DNA from: Gnetum montanum | Taxonomy: Eukaryota; Streptophyta; Gnetopsida; Gnetales; Gnetaceae | Assembly: GCA_015680685.1 (NCBI GenBank) | Contig: MNCI01027447.1 | Location: forward strand, 198,638 to 262,637 | Direction: 5' to 3' | Length of the DNA: 64,000 nt | In this document: in pieces, positions 22,150 through 35,800 of the stretch | Position numbering within the stretch: position 1 is the stretch's first letter | Layout of the letters: each line of letters starts with the position of its first letter | Program-made: the position numbers and the translations under genes | Notes under the pieces: generated by a model | What the model was told of the DNA's origin: nothing | Seen by the model: only the letters and a program-made list of their open reading frames with translations | Databases searched by the model: none

Positions 22150-24840
22150 TTGTTGGATGGATGGAGATGGGCTAAAGTCTTCATACCATGCTTGGAGGTG
22201 GAGGCTCTTATGGCATAGAGGATCATTCATCATGTGCCTACTCTGCTGGTGGCCATTGCTACCTTGGTGCTACTACTGAAAGTTGAAAGGTATCTAGAGG
22301 TGCCTTCATCTTTTCCTCCTTGCCCCATGAGTCATGAATGGTTTAGGTTACTTCATTGAGATGAGCTGGTGTTGGTACATCCCATGGGAATGGTAGTGAG
22401 GAAAACATCTTCTTTACATTGATAAACAAGTATGTGAATTGTTTACATTCCATGTTAAATGTATGGACAAGGTTTTGCAACTCCTAGTAGTTACTTATTC
22501 TCCTAGCCAAGTTCTTAGTAATAGATCTTTAATCAGTGAATTTACCTCTAAGAATTTCAAGCTCCCCATTGGTCACTTCCAACTTCTATGTAGTCTCTTT
22601 ATGGAGCTTGAACTCTATCTCATAATAGAGATCAGTGTTGGCCATCTACTTTTCTAATTTAGATCTAGGCCTCCCTACCTTTAGCATTGCAAAGTTTGCA
22701 TAGTAGAGGTTGGCAAGCTTCATGTATTCAGTTACCTCTTCAATCTGCAATTCCTTCAGGTGGATTTCTACTTAGTTATATGCATTGAGACTATCAAAGA
22801 TGGGCTGCCATACATCACCTTTTGTTGAAGTTGTTAGATGACTTCAGGTGGATTTCTACTTAGTTATATGCATTGAGACTATCAAAGATGGGCTATCACA
22901 CATCACCTCTTTGTTGAAGTTATTAGATGGCTTTGTTCACCTTCACCTTAGCTAACTTAATTTTTTTTGTTGAATTCATTAAGCATCTCAACCTAGTGCT
23001 TGTAGTGGTTTTTAACTCATTCATATTTTAGGGGCTCATTCTTCTAGGTGGTGATCTCAATTATGGTGTTTTGGCAAAGGACATGAATCTTCTCCAATGA
23101 GAGATTCTTGTTCTCAATAGCCAACCTCCTCAAGTCTAAGTTCACTTTGGTAAGCTCTTGTTTTTGTTGGCAAATGTATTCCAGATCTTTCTATTGCCCA
23201 ACATTCCATAGGCAATGATTGTCTTGGGTAAACACCAAATTTTCCTTACAAACTTGATGGAGGTCATAGCCAATGGAAATTTCCATTGCTTTGAACAAGG
23301 ATGCATCAAAGGTTATCATTTTCTTGGCATTCTTGGCCTCTTAATATTTTTGTTGAAGCTATTGGAAAGCTTCATCTTTGGTGAGTTCTAGCCTGAGAAT
23401 GGTAGGATCTGATAAGAAGGCTCTAAGTTCTACAATCTTAACAACCAATCATTAATTACTAGTGGTGGCCTCCTCAAGTTGCACATTGTAATCAAGAGCT
23501 TACCCCTTATCTCTAATAGTTGTGACTAGGTAGCTGATATGTCTTCTGGAAGATCAAAAATCTCTAGAATTAGTTGTCCAACTCCCACCAATCATTTTAA
23601 TAGTTCTTCATCTAGGCAACACTCATCCGTTTGCTCCTTGCTTCTGTTGATGATTGGACATCAATCATGGTAGCAACATCAGGGAAAGATACCACAAGAG
23701 CACTTAGAGCCTCTCCAACATGGTCTGCCACCACCTTTGGTATTGTCTCTTGGCCTTACGTAGCATAACTAGGACCATTGCTCCCTCATGTTCTTTCAGC
23801 ATTACAAAGAAGGTTGCTGCATTCCTAGAAACTTTAGAAAATGCTGTTACTGATATGGACATAGTGACCTCTTTAGCACTAGGATTGGAGCGAATGGGTG
23901 CTTGGTTTCTTTGCAAAAAGAACATCAATGTAATATCATTGTCCAGACAACTAATGGTTCTTATGACCTCATTCAAATGGCTCATGATTGGTCTGTATAT
24001 CAAAGATTCTCCACCATCTCTAAAGCCTTATTGTTATTGCAACTATTGCTCTGGAAGTTTCCTTAAACACTCTATAGCTTCTAGCATTGTGAGTGTTATC
24101 TCCAAGCCTATAGGTGGTGGTGGTGGTGATTGCTCCTCCTCTTGAAGCTTGGTAGGTGCTTTATCCTTCATCATTTTCCACCATGATGTGGTAGGAGCTC
24201 TGCGAACCACATCATTAAAATTGTAGGCTACTCCTCCCCTTTTACAAAGTTTTTTTATGAGGCATGGAAATAAGAATGTCTTCCTACCCTTCTCATTTTC
24301 CTTGAAACGCTTCTGTATTTTAAGGAAGATGAGCTATGATAGGTTGACTGGAATTTTTTACTTAGAGCTACGCATGCCTTGGTGGAGAAGGCAGTGACCT
24401 TGCTTAGCTTCATTGTTTGATTAAGGTGATAGGTTACAATCTTGAAAGATGCTTACTTTGCCTTGGTAAGGGGATTGTACTCCTTATGGTCCATTCCATA
24501 GCACCATTCAACCCACTCTTTCTTGGCTTCTAGCTCCACTTGCATAGAACCATCAATGAAATTCTTTATCTTTTAAGAATTTAAAGAATTTCATTGATGG
24601 TTCTTCCTCCACTTTCAACTTGAAAAGATGATTTTTAATAAGAGCACTTTTTGCATCAAGCATATCCCAATTTTGTTTGGTAGATTGAACATAGGTCAAC
24701 TATTGCTAAAGATTATTATTAAAGGGATCATTTTGAAAGTAGTGTTGATTTGTTGAATATCATCATAAATTTGTTTTACTAAGTCTCCCTTCATTTCTTG
24801 TCAAATTGCTTGCCTACCTAATGAGAAAATTTCCTAACAT
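22150..24840 (-). pseudogene. RE3 third ORF (env-like position), degenerate
   Basis: This is a long decayed coding region on the minus strand, homologous to 55300-58130 of RE4. Near the N-terminal half it reads KKEWVEWCYGMDHKEYNPL (24480-24540), and near 24240-24300 GRKTFLFPCLIKKLCKRGGV. The latter resembles the end of the domain that Pfam calls putative plant transposon protein (PF20167, from memory), found in products named envelope-like in plant Ty3 elements. After a Pro-rich link (PPPPP near 24120) a coiled-coil-like part rich in Lys, Glu, Leu and Gln fills 22600-24000. An 88-bp tandem duplication (22755-22930) shifts its frame. Function unknown. Confidence 0.6.
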
Positions 24841-24869
24841 ACTATATGATACATAATCACCAATTAATC

Positions 24870-25400
24870 GAACTAGAATTACCAAGGGTTATCATTTCAA
24901 TATTCCAAAGAGACCTCAAAATATCTTTTATAGATATTGAAAGAAATAAAGATGTGTCCATATAAAAATGCTCATAATGTTGATCTTAAGATTTAAAACT
25001 AAATTCCAAATTAAGAGAAATAGGGAAATGGTTTAATATTGTCGTGTCTTTCTATTAAAAAATCAAGAAGAATAGTTGGAAAAATAAAATCCACCTAGTC
25101 CTTCAAAGATTTGGCTACTATCTTCTCAAAAGTTAGATTATGTAAACCAATTATGACAATGAACATAAAAACCAATAACATTGGATAAACAAAATTATTC
25201 CTTAAGATCACACCAAATAGAGGGCTTGTGACCTACAAGCTAAGAAGAAGCTTAACCAATTTTGTTATAAGAATTTTTTAATATATTAAAATCACCTCCA
25301 AAAAGCCAAGAAAAGTTAGCAAACTTTGAAGAAGAAACTACCACAAAATAATTTCATTTACAAAACTAGCAGAAGCATAAATATTGCAAATTCCCAAACA
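24870..25400 (-). pseudogene. L1-type LINE endonuclease fragment
   Basis: The minus strand reads FSWLFGGDFNILKN near 25260-25310. GGDFN is a conserved word of L1 apurinic endonucleases. A later EGLGGFYFSN near 25080-25110 recalls the LDRFL-S end of that domain. It stands directly beside the start of the RE3 third ORF and probably truncated RE3. Confidence 0.55.
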
Positions 25401-25732
25401 ATCTGAAGCACCTTAAAAACATTAATATTTAGGGCTTTAGATACCAACAAAAAAAGAATTTGAAAGATAGGGTGTATGAAGAGTTTGCAAACCTTGATCT
25501 TTTTAGACCAGATTTAATGGTTCAAAATACTTAAAGATTGAGGTAAGTAAGTGAAAACTTGCATTAACATATGCCTTCAAGAAATCTCTTGAGTGATGGA
25601 TTTATATACATAATCTAATAGTTCAGAAAAAGGCCTAGGAGAAGATGCTTCACTTAAAGGATTGCCTACTAAATTTGGTGGTAAAAAAGTCCAAGAGTGC
25701 AATGACAAAAGGGATGAAGCAAATAATGGAAT

Positions 25733-25830
25733 GAAGTGTTAACTTAGTGGTACTGGTCTAGACTTGGTAACCCTAGGTCATAGGTTTGATTTCACTATGC
25801 AACCCTGAGTTATAGATAAGTAAAAAATTT
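25733..25830 (+). mobile_element. Possible tRNA-derived SINE head
   Basis: 'taacttagtggt' fits a pol III A box and 'ggtttgatttc' a B box, about 45 bases apart, followed by 'gagttatag'. The clearer element at 53405 has the same order. No poly(A) end or target duplication was confirmed. Confidence 0.4.
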
Positions 25831-26465
25831 CAGTTTTAGTTTTGTAAACAACTTTTTCACTATCATAAATTAAATAACCCTCACAAAATTAATTTAATGC
25901 ATAATATATTCAAATTTTATATCCATGCATCATTTTATACGGTCAATTTTTTTGTTTTGTGTTTTTTTTAACCATGGTTTGGGTTTGTTATCCGTTTTAC
26001 ACCATATCAATCTTTCATTAGTAATGCATCAAAAGTTAGGGGATACAAACTGACCGGATCAAATTGCTTGCGATCATTTTTTATGTATCCTTTTTTTATT
26101 GCATGCAAATATAAAAAGCACGCATCATACTCATTGTACAAATAAATAGCGATTTTATAATAATTTTGTTAAATTCTGCAAAAGACTTCCCAGCGTCGGT
26201 CAAAACGAAACCGTAAAACATTTTCTGCGCTTCGTGTATGTTTTATTATCTACATCTCTACCAAAGCAGATTTACGAATGCGCAATTATTTATAACATTC
26301 AGAAAGGAGGAATATCGAAGACAGAGAAAGCCAAACAACAAAAGCCTGTGCTGGGCTTGCAACGGCCAAAATCAAATAAAAAGAAAAACGATTGAAATTA
26401 AATATCTGTGCACCGCGCTAGACATCTCGTATGGTGAACAAGGATAATGTTGTTCTGCGCCTCTC
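25831..26465 (+). promoter_or_regulatory. Upstream region of the PPR gene
   Basis: This is AT-rich sequence up to about 26180, then a more GC-balanced stretch (gcgtcggtcaaaacg) that probably holds the transcription start and 5' UTR. No convincing TATA box could be fixed. An in-frame TAA at 26445 precedes ATG 26466. Two short upstream ATGs (26238, 26432) lie in other frames. Confidence 0.4.
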
Positions 26466-26800
26466 ATGGAATGCTTCCATCGAAGTTTCTGCTCGACCTG
26501 TGTCATAGAAAATGAAAACTTCTTTGCAAAGCCATTGGTTGCTCTGCAATTCAGTGCAAATTTCGCAGCAATTCGAAGCCGCAAGGACAGAAGAAAAAGA
26601 AGTAGCCCTGTGACTGCATCTGATAGCTGGACGCTGAGTGACGGTAACAGAAGCAGAAGAAGAGTATGGCGGAAGCCGGATGCTTCTCGGCGGCGTCTCA
26701 GAGAGAATGCCTTGAAGCAGAGCCTAAGGATGAAGAATACATCTGGCATGAAGAATTCTCCAATGGCTAAGTTTCTGATAGATGACCGCAATGTGCACAT
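26466..26800 (+). CDS. EMB976: EMB976-like exon 1 (leader)
   Basis: It starts at the first ATG after the in-frame stop at 26445 and encodes residues 1-111 plus two bases. The first 50 residues are rich in Phe, Ser, Ala and Arg with few acids, like a plastid transit peptide. WTLSDGN and MAKFLIDDRN follow. The donor is cat|GTACAT, phase 2. The frame stays open past the donor to 26882, so read-through would give a false 138-residue product. Confidence 0.85.
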
Positions 26801-29800
26801 GTACATATTGTTATATGCTTTCGTAGTTTCTGTTTTGTGTCTTACGCAGAATTCTTTATCCATTTTATCGTTAATGTCTTGATTTGGAGATTGATAACGC
26901 CATTTTGAACGCTGAGGATCGTCATAGTTGCTGAGTTAAGAGGAATCTTGATATCCTTTGCATTTCAATAAAAATTAGAAAAAGTAAGATGAAGAAAATA
27001 GAAGGGAATAGCAAACGTTCTTGTCCTTGCTGTGAATTTAATTTATGCAGTTTCGGTATCTTTGTGAAGTAGCACTTCGTAGAAAATGTTTTAGATGTGG
27101 ATTGAATATTTGCGTTAAAAAAAAATAAAATTCTGGGAGACGGACTTGTTAAGTGTAAACTATGGCAGAGATCCATTGAAAGGTTGTGCACATTCCATAG
27201 TAAAATACTCACTGATGTTTTTAAAACGACAAAAAAGAAGAAGGTAGACGCACTTGTAGATTTTGTTTGCGATTTTTTTTTTAATAAAAATAAGCAATGC
27301 TGTTTTGAATCTACATCGGGCATATATAAATTTTATGGATTGTCTTCGTATGCATATGTAGCATGTTTTGAGGTTTGGATTATAGGAAGCAAAGTTGGAG
27401 ATAAATTGAAAGATAGAAACTTTGCTAAGCATTATTTTGTGATGCTGAGATCTGCCAATGCTAAAGTCCGTTTCACTACATAATAGCCATGGAACTTAAG
27501 GTGAAAATGATAACAGATATGGCAAACATGTGGTGGAGGCCATAAGAGTTGTTCGACATTTGTCCTCAAGGACGCCGGGATCGTACGATATTCGCATTTT
27601 ACTATCAAAATTTATTGGTAAGCTTACATTTCGGCAAATGTGCACTGTCTTAAGAGAGCAGAAGGGATGGAGATCTGCTGCCGAATTCTTTGGATGGATG
27701 AAAACGCAGGTGCATACACCTATCAACCGTGAATCTTACTTTACAGTATTTTGATATTTCAGTGTTTTTTAAAAGCAACGTTTCATTGTGATTTCACCTT
27801 ATAATTTTGAAGAAATGTGGTGCGCTTATTTTGAACGATGGTACGCAATGATATTAACCTTTTATGCATGCGTCGGTGGATTTTATTCTGTTTCTTTTCG
27901 GACAGTGCCTATCCGTTGGTGCGTTCTTATCTTTTACCTTCGCACATTCTATATTGTCATTTTTAAAAAAATATTACTTGCGGACGATCAACCATTACCC
28001 ATGAGCAGGGCATCCTTGTCTAAAGTCTTTCAACCTTTTTTCAAAATGGCTTACTTTCATTTTTTTTATTCAGTTGTTATTCAAAATGGCTTATAATATG
28101 AAATTATATTGGTTGCAGAGATGTAAGAGCACTGATTGGATTTAATTGTAAAATGAATAGTATTTTTACGAATTCCTGTTGCTTCCATTCAACTATGCCT
28201 TCATACCTTGTTGGTTTAGTAAATAGAAAACATAAAGACTGTGTCGGAGAGATATTTAATTTTGTTATTTACTGCTTCAAAGAACAGAACCATACTTGAT
28301 CTGATTTCTCTATTTTTCCACTGATATTAAAATGCAGCTCTGTTATACACCAAATGTTGCGGTGTACACAATTCTCTTAAATGTTTTTGGTCAAGCTGGA
28401 AAGCTTGACCTAGCTGAAGAAACCTTTATGGATATGCTTGAAGTAGGCTGTGAACCAGATGAAGTAGCTTGTTGGACTATGATCCGTGCTTATGCTCGGT
28501 GGGGACGGCATATTGAAATGTTATCATTCTATTCTTCAGTTCGTAATAGAGGAATCGCTCCATCTATTATAATGCACAATTATATAATTGCATCTCTGCA
28601 CAAAGCTTCACTGCACAGACATGTTATAGAGTTATGTGAAGATGTATTTAACAACGAAGGTCTCAAACCCAATGGATTTACTTTCTCTGTCTTAATAGAT
28701 TCATACAGCAAAGAAGCTAGACCAAAGCAGTCCCTAAAATTGTTTGAAGAAATGAGAAGTCAAGGTTTTATTCCCAGTGAAATTACATACAATATAGTTA
28801 TAAATATGGCTATCAAACTAGACATGCCAGAATATGCCTTGAGACTTTTTGATGACATGCGGTCGCATAACGTCTTGCCAAATATTTATACATGTGCATC
28901 GCTACTCAATCTTTGCTATAAAACTGGGGATGCTAAAAATGCTTTATCAATTATTGAATTTATAAAAAGACACAAATATGATGCAGATGAAGTCACATAT
29001 GGAATAATCATCAATATTTATGGAAAACTGGGTCTCTACGAAGATGCAGAAAGAACATTTAACGAACTGGAGCAGTTTGGTTCCCTTACACAGGAGAAGA
29101 CCTATGCAGCAATGTCACGGGTTTATATAAAGATGGGGGCTTATGACAAAGCCATGAATGTCATAAGGAACATGCAGGATAAAAATATTAAAATTTCAAA
29201 TATTTCATTGAGTACTTTATTGCAATGCCATATTATGCAAAAAAACATGGCTGCAGCTGAAATGACTTTTCAGACCATGCGCTCATCTGGACATTTAGAG
29301 AAATTTACATACACTAACATGTTGAATTTGTATGCACATGAAGGATTCAGAGACAAAATTAAAGAAATAGTTAAGGATTTGCGAGAAAAGTTTACTGAAT
29401 TTGATAATGAACTGTATGGGGTAATAATGAAAGCCTGCTGCAAAGCAGATATGATTGAAGAAGCCGAATTGTTAGTAGAGGAGATGAGGGCAAAGGGTAT
29501 GGTTCTAAATCAGATAATGAAAACAACATTGATTCAAGCCTATGGAAAAGCTGGAAGAAATATGGAAATGATAAGCTTGTTCGAAACTTTAAAAGATCCA
29601 GATATTGTAGCATTGAGCTCAATTCTTTATTTTCATATCAGTAACAGTAATGAAGGTGATGTCAAGGCCTTTCTCAACAAGGTTCTGAAATCTCCAAATG
29701 GGACTTTGACAGGCAGTCAACTTATTATTCGTTTTGTAAAAGAAGGTAAGCTATTTACACCTTGCATTTTTAAAAGTTTCCATAACTAAGTTGTTTACAC

Positions 29801-32800
29801 TTCCATGATGAATTTTTATGTTTGAACATAATGACTGTAGGTATGATAGATAAAGCCAGGCTTCTTTATAATGCGATCTCTGAACTTGGTTTGAGGCCAA
29901 GCAATTCTGCTGTTGCATCACTAATTCGATATTATGGACAACATAAACAATTGGGACTGGCATGCAGTACATTCCAGTCATTTTCATGTTCTGGATCGCA
30001 AATGGAAAGTCAGGTTTATAATTCAATGTTAGATGCTTATGCCAAGTGTGGGAAGGTGGAAGATGCATTATCACTCTTTAATGAGTTGGAGAAGCAAGGA
30101 TACCACCATGATAAATTCATTATCAGTTCAATGGTCAATGCTCTTACACAACATGGTAATTAATGTATTCAACAAGCTGCAATGCCATGTGTCTTTTATA
30201 ATTAAAATTATATTTTACAAGTAGTTAGTTTAATCAGTATCATTGTCCTAGCCTTGTTCCAGCAAAATGGGATTGGCTACATGAGTTCTTTTTCATTATT
30301 CGCCTCTATGAAGAGCTAGATCTTTGTTTAATGGAAAACAGAAATAATTTTATTGTACTTGTGGTGTCAGAAAAACTTTCTAGAGAATAATTTGTTTAAA
30401 ACTGTCATGTTTCATTTAGTGCTTGTCACATGTTTTCTGCTTTTCTTTATTGTTTTTTATTATATTATTTTTTTGGAGTCGGGCATGGTTGGTTGGGGAC
30501 TGTGGTTGGCAACAGAGAGATTGGTTTCTGTTGTAAAAATTTTCTATTGTTACTGTAATTGGATGCATTTTTTATTTTGATTTTATATGCATTCAAAGTT
30601 ACGGTGGTACTAGCAACCTTAAGTAAGTGGAAATCTAATATCGAAATTGTGGCTGTCAAATGATGATTATTATTGCACACTGTTTTGGGCAGGCAAGTTT
30701 GAGGAAGCTGAGGAAATTATTCAGAATTGCATTGGAAATAAGCTCCCACTTGATACAGTCACATACAATACATTCATTAAGGCAAAATTAGATGCAGGTA
30801 AGAAAAAGGAAAGTATTTGACCTGCGCTGGTTTTGTTGTATCTATTATCAATAAATTTTATGTTGCTTAATATTTGGAGCTTTTCAGGAACATAAAACAT
30901 GATTTATAGCCTTTTAAATTTTTTTTCTAATTACACAGTTTTGAATATTTCATGTTGGGCTAACTTGCAAATGGAATTCCCTCCTAGGCAAACTTGATGA
31001 TGCTGTTAATTTCTTTAAGGAGATGCAATGCAATAATGTCACTCCATCACTTCAAACTTACAACACCATGATAAGGTATTGAGATGGGAATAAGGCTACG
31101 TGTGCTGTTTTTATATGATTTGTCTTTGTATGAAGTTACATGTTGCCACCTTGATGCTGACTTTCATTGTACTGTTGATTACTATTTAATAATAAGTGTC
31201 ACCCACTATTAGTTGATTGAATTTCTTTAATTTTGTGGTTTAAAGCTTTCCTCCAATTAGAAAAGTATTTTAATTATGCAGCAAACTGTTCTTGCAAAAA
31301 GCTAACCAGATAGTCACATGAACCCTGGTTTCTTAGTGGTGATATCCATAAATGTGTTACTAGGTGTTCCAACAAGGTTTTAGTCATCATCTTAAACGTT
31401 ACAGTGCATTTATCTATTAAGGAAGTAATTGAACTTGAGATCTTTGCTGGGACTTGTAGCTACGAGGTTTTGCTATTGTATAATCATCTTCAGTATCCTA
31501 GTGTAGTATATACAAACTAGGTGAACCTTTGGTAGTATTCTAGACTCCTTATCTTTATTCCATTTACTAGATACCATGAAGTTGCCTATGTTTCCTGTAC
31601 CTCTTATATGGGCTCAATCCCCGTGTCAGTGTAAGTTTGAGAAGTGTCACTTTGCTTGGTTCTTTGCATTTCCTATAATATCATATTATCTAGATGTGTC
31701 AATGATTGATAATCCACCTTCTAATTATGACACTTTTACTCTAGAATTTCAAATCTGCTACCTTGCTAAAGTAAGAGTGGCATAACAAAGACAAAACTAA
31801 AGAAAATTTCACATAAATCAAGACCATATATTTAATACTTTTAAGTTAGTAGCCTTTGGCAAAATAGACCTAGACATGATTTGTATTTTATATCAAAGTT
31901 ATTACATTGTTAATACAATGTTTAGAATACTTTGATCTTCATGATGGAAAAATATTTGTAAAACAATTCCAATTAATTAATTGTGGATTAATCCATACCT
32001 TATTATTGTATGTTGAATGTTATCAATTTTAATTAATTTTAATGATGTTATTCAACGTTGAATCCACATAATGGAGATTTAGAAGAACACCATAGAGTCA
32101 AAAGGGTTGAGGATTAGTAAAAGTAAAATGGAATATATAGAGTGCACTTTTAGTGGAAAAACAAAGATTAGAATTTAAAACCAAGAAGTTTCTTAATGTA
32201 GGCAATTTAGATACTTGGGGTCCTTGGTTCAAGTGGATGATGAGATTAACAATAATGTAAAGGATCATCACCCATAGCTATAATGCTCATTCTGCTAAGT
32301 AGGGTCCCAAGAGGATTGGTGGACGAGATTAACAATGATGTGATAAACAAATGGAATGAAGGAAATGGCATGAAGTTAGTGGTGTGCTTTGTGAATAAAA
32401 AATCCTTACTAGGTTGAAGGGTAAGATCTATAAAATTGCTATTAGACCTACGATTCTTTATGATGTGGAATGCTGACTTATCAAAAAACATCATGTGCAA
32501 CACATGCATGTAGTAGAGATGCGTATGCTAAGGTGGATTTTGGGTGTGACTAGGAAAGATTGAATCAAAAACTCTTTTATTAGGGGAAGTTTGGAAGTAG
32601 CTCCTATAGATGAGAAGAGCAAGGAAAGTTGTCTTAAATGATTTTGTCATGTGTTAAAAGACCAAAGAATGCTTATGTTATAAGAGTTCTCTTTATTAAA
32701 GTTGAAGGGAATCAACAAAGATGTACACCGAAACATACTTGGTTAGCTTGCATAAAAAAAGACATTCAAGATTTGGGTAGTAATGCTTATTTGGCTCTTA

Positions 32801-35800
32801 ATAGATTCTAATGACATAAAAGAACTCACATGGCCAACCCAATGTAGTTGGGATAAGGCTATAATGATGATGATGTTGACTCCTCAATAGCTAGTATATC
32901 GTTGAACTGCTCTAGCTTTGTTCAATCTACTAAGTCTCCTCTATCTTTTGTGTTATCTTTCTTTTTTTGCATCATTGATGTTATTTTCAATAATATCATT
33001 GTGCTTCTAATGCCTAATGTAGACATCATCTTGCTTATTTGAAGTATAACATGGTTAAGAGTGTGTGTAGACTCTACTTGAACACAAAATGAGTTTACTA
33101 CAATGTCACATGTTGGAACTTGAACTTCAGGAGTGGTCCAAAAGTGAAGGAACAAAGTTATAAATCTGTGTTAACTTTGGATGATAGAGTGAGCTTCGTG
33201 TGATTATTGACATTAATTTGATTGCTTGATAGTAATGTATGTAGTTGCAACTAGGCTAGCCCAATGAACAAACATAGTTACTCGTATTGTCAGAGTTTAG
33301 GGGCTAGAGGTTCAACCTAATTATCTTGTGCTTATTGTTGTCAGTGCATTTTACTATATCTCATAGGTATCAGTGCATGGAATTTCACTATTCAACTAAT
33401 TAATGACTTGGTCTGTTGTTTGTAGGTAGTTACCCTTGTTGTCTTGGTACCAAGTTGATATAACTTGAAAGTTGTTTTTCCCATTGATAGTTAGTAACTG
33501 ATGAGTGGCGAGGTACCCCTACACTCAACCATACGAATACGAGCGTTTCACGCGCGATCCGGTCGAACTCCGCAGATGGACTAGTTAGCCTTAGGTCGCA
33601 GTTCGCTGTCTTCCCACCTAGACTAGTTTTGCATATGTCACGTATGGTTTAGTCTAGATGAGGTGTATGATGTGTCCTAATCTATGCTACTCCTGAAGGC
33701 AGTGGAAAATAATACTAACTAAGCTAAGCTAGGAGGGAAAGGGTAAGAAATCTAATCTAGCCTAAGTGCGACGAGCAACCGATTCCTTGATCAACCGTAC
33801 ACATCTTGGACTTCGTGCACGACTACCACTGCGACTACCAAGCATAGATCCTACTTACGCCACTGGGATTACCAAGCGCAGACCCCAAAGACGCCACTGG
33901 GTTACCAAGCGTAGATCCCCCTAGCTACACCACTGGGCTACCAAGCAGTCACACTTAAATGCTCGTAATCAAGTCGNNNNNNNNNNNNNNNNNNNNNNNN
34001 NNNNNNNNNNNNNNNNNNNNNNNNNNNNNNNNNNNNNNNNNNNNNNNNNNNNNNNNNNNNNNNNNNNNNNNNNNNNNNNNNNNNNNNNNNNNNNNNNNNN
34101 NNNNNNNNNNNNNNNNNNNNNNNNNNNNNNNNNNNNNNNNNNNNNNNNNNNNNNNNNNNNNNNNNNNNNNNNNNNNNNNNNNNNNNNNNNNNNNNNNNNN
34201 NNNNNNNNNNNNNNNNNNNNNNNNNNNNNNNNNNNNNNNNNNNNNNNNNNNNNNNNNNNNNNNNNNNNNNNNNNNNNNNNNNNNNNNNNNNNNNNNNNNN
34301 NNNNNNNNNNNNNNNNNNNNNNNNNNNNNNNNNNNNNNNNNNNNNNNNNNNNNNNNNNNNNNNNNNNNNNNNNNNNNNNNNNNNNNNNNNNNNNNNNNNN
34401 NNNNNNNNNNNCCTCTTATTTATAGACATGGCGGCGGACTGCGATATCGCGTACGCGATATCGCGGCCTGTGCGAACCGCGTCTCATCAGTAACTCATGA
34501 CTACCTTGTTAATTGTCATTAGGCCTGATAGATAGGTGTTGAAATTAGTTATCTTCGTGGCAGTTAGATGATTTTCAAAGCTAGATTGAGACTAGCCATG
34601 TAGTACTCTTTGCCCTAGTACTATGTGCAAGAGGGATGCTGCCTAATTGAAGGCCTTTGCAAACAAGGAACTCTAGGTTACAATTGTTACTAACACACAT
34701 TTTGATACATGATAGAGGCAATAATTGTCGATGAGAGAGAATGCCTGATTGTTAACAAATATTAACATTGAAGTTAGCGGAACATGATCTTCGATGGATT
34801 GATATTAATGTTTTTTGCACTTAATTCATGCATGATTGGGGGTAGTGCTTAATTGTTGCGGGTTATTTTCCTCATCATTTTGATAAAAAAATAAAATAAA
34901 AGAACTTGATGACATCATTTAACAATAATATTTTAACTTTGTTTGTGCATAAAAGTATTACAATCATAACTGTTTGACATAACATCTATGATGGTTAACA
35001 ATAGTACCATATGTGCGGAGGCCTTGAGGCATCAAATCGGTAAGGTATTGGTTGCTTTTAACATGTTTTAGGGTTTGTGCCTAATAGTGGTGTTTACTTG
35101 TCAACATAGAGTTGGTGCCATGACTGTATTATCTGAACTGAAGTTTCCATATGTAATCACATGCCTAGAAACTCACAAGTTTGTAAATTAACTGTGTTCC
35201 TTAGCTTCATGTTGTTAGGTTTGCCTATGAGAAAAGTTCAGGTTGTATAAATCATTTTCAGACATTATCACAAGCTTATGTACCATATCCTAAGTTACAC
35301 TATGCTATGTTCTATTATGTACTTCTTTGTTATGTTTTGCTCTTTTTGATCTTTTTTCAAGAACATGTCGAGATATATTAACTCAAAAAAATATATGTAC
35401 AAGGGCATGAAGCCCAAAAAAGAGACCTCCCAACCTCTAACAGATCACTCCCCAAAAAGACCCCCCACAAACACAGCCATCCACCTTGGCCTAGGGTTGG
35501 GCATGACCCCCAAAATCAGCTTGTAGAACCCTAGGCTTCAAATACAACATACCTTAATCCCCCAAACCTTCCCCATGGCCAGATCCCCAACCCTGCAACC
35601 AAAAGTTGCCTGAACAAGACACAGCGACACTAACCCTACACCTCCCACGTGCTCTTTGTCATAGCCCCTTGTGAATCAACTGTGTCAGACATAGGCCTCT
35701 ACTCAACATTCGCAGTCCGATCTACACGCAAAGGTTGCGTTGGCTCCCACAGATCCTTCAACATCTCAATACTCTCTTGCCTTTCCTAGTGCAACTCCAT

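Noticed and set aside
26372-26863. 163-residue minus-strand open frame over exon 1
   Set aside because: It lies opposite the real exon 1 and has no recognisable motif, while the plus frame matches EMB976.
27788-28096. 102-residue plus-strand frame in intron 2
   Set aside because: It lies between exon 2 and exon 3; the joined protein is continuous without it.
28332-28334. ATG as start of the PPR gene
   Set aside because: It is part of the 3' splice site context (aatgcag); upstream exons with conserved motifs join in frame.
30353-30580. 75-residue frame in intron 4
   Set aside because: Low-complexity, hydrophobic by AT-richness, inside an intron.
33938-34522. Two long frames across the gap
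   Set aside because: Composed of Ns; the flanks are LTR.
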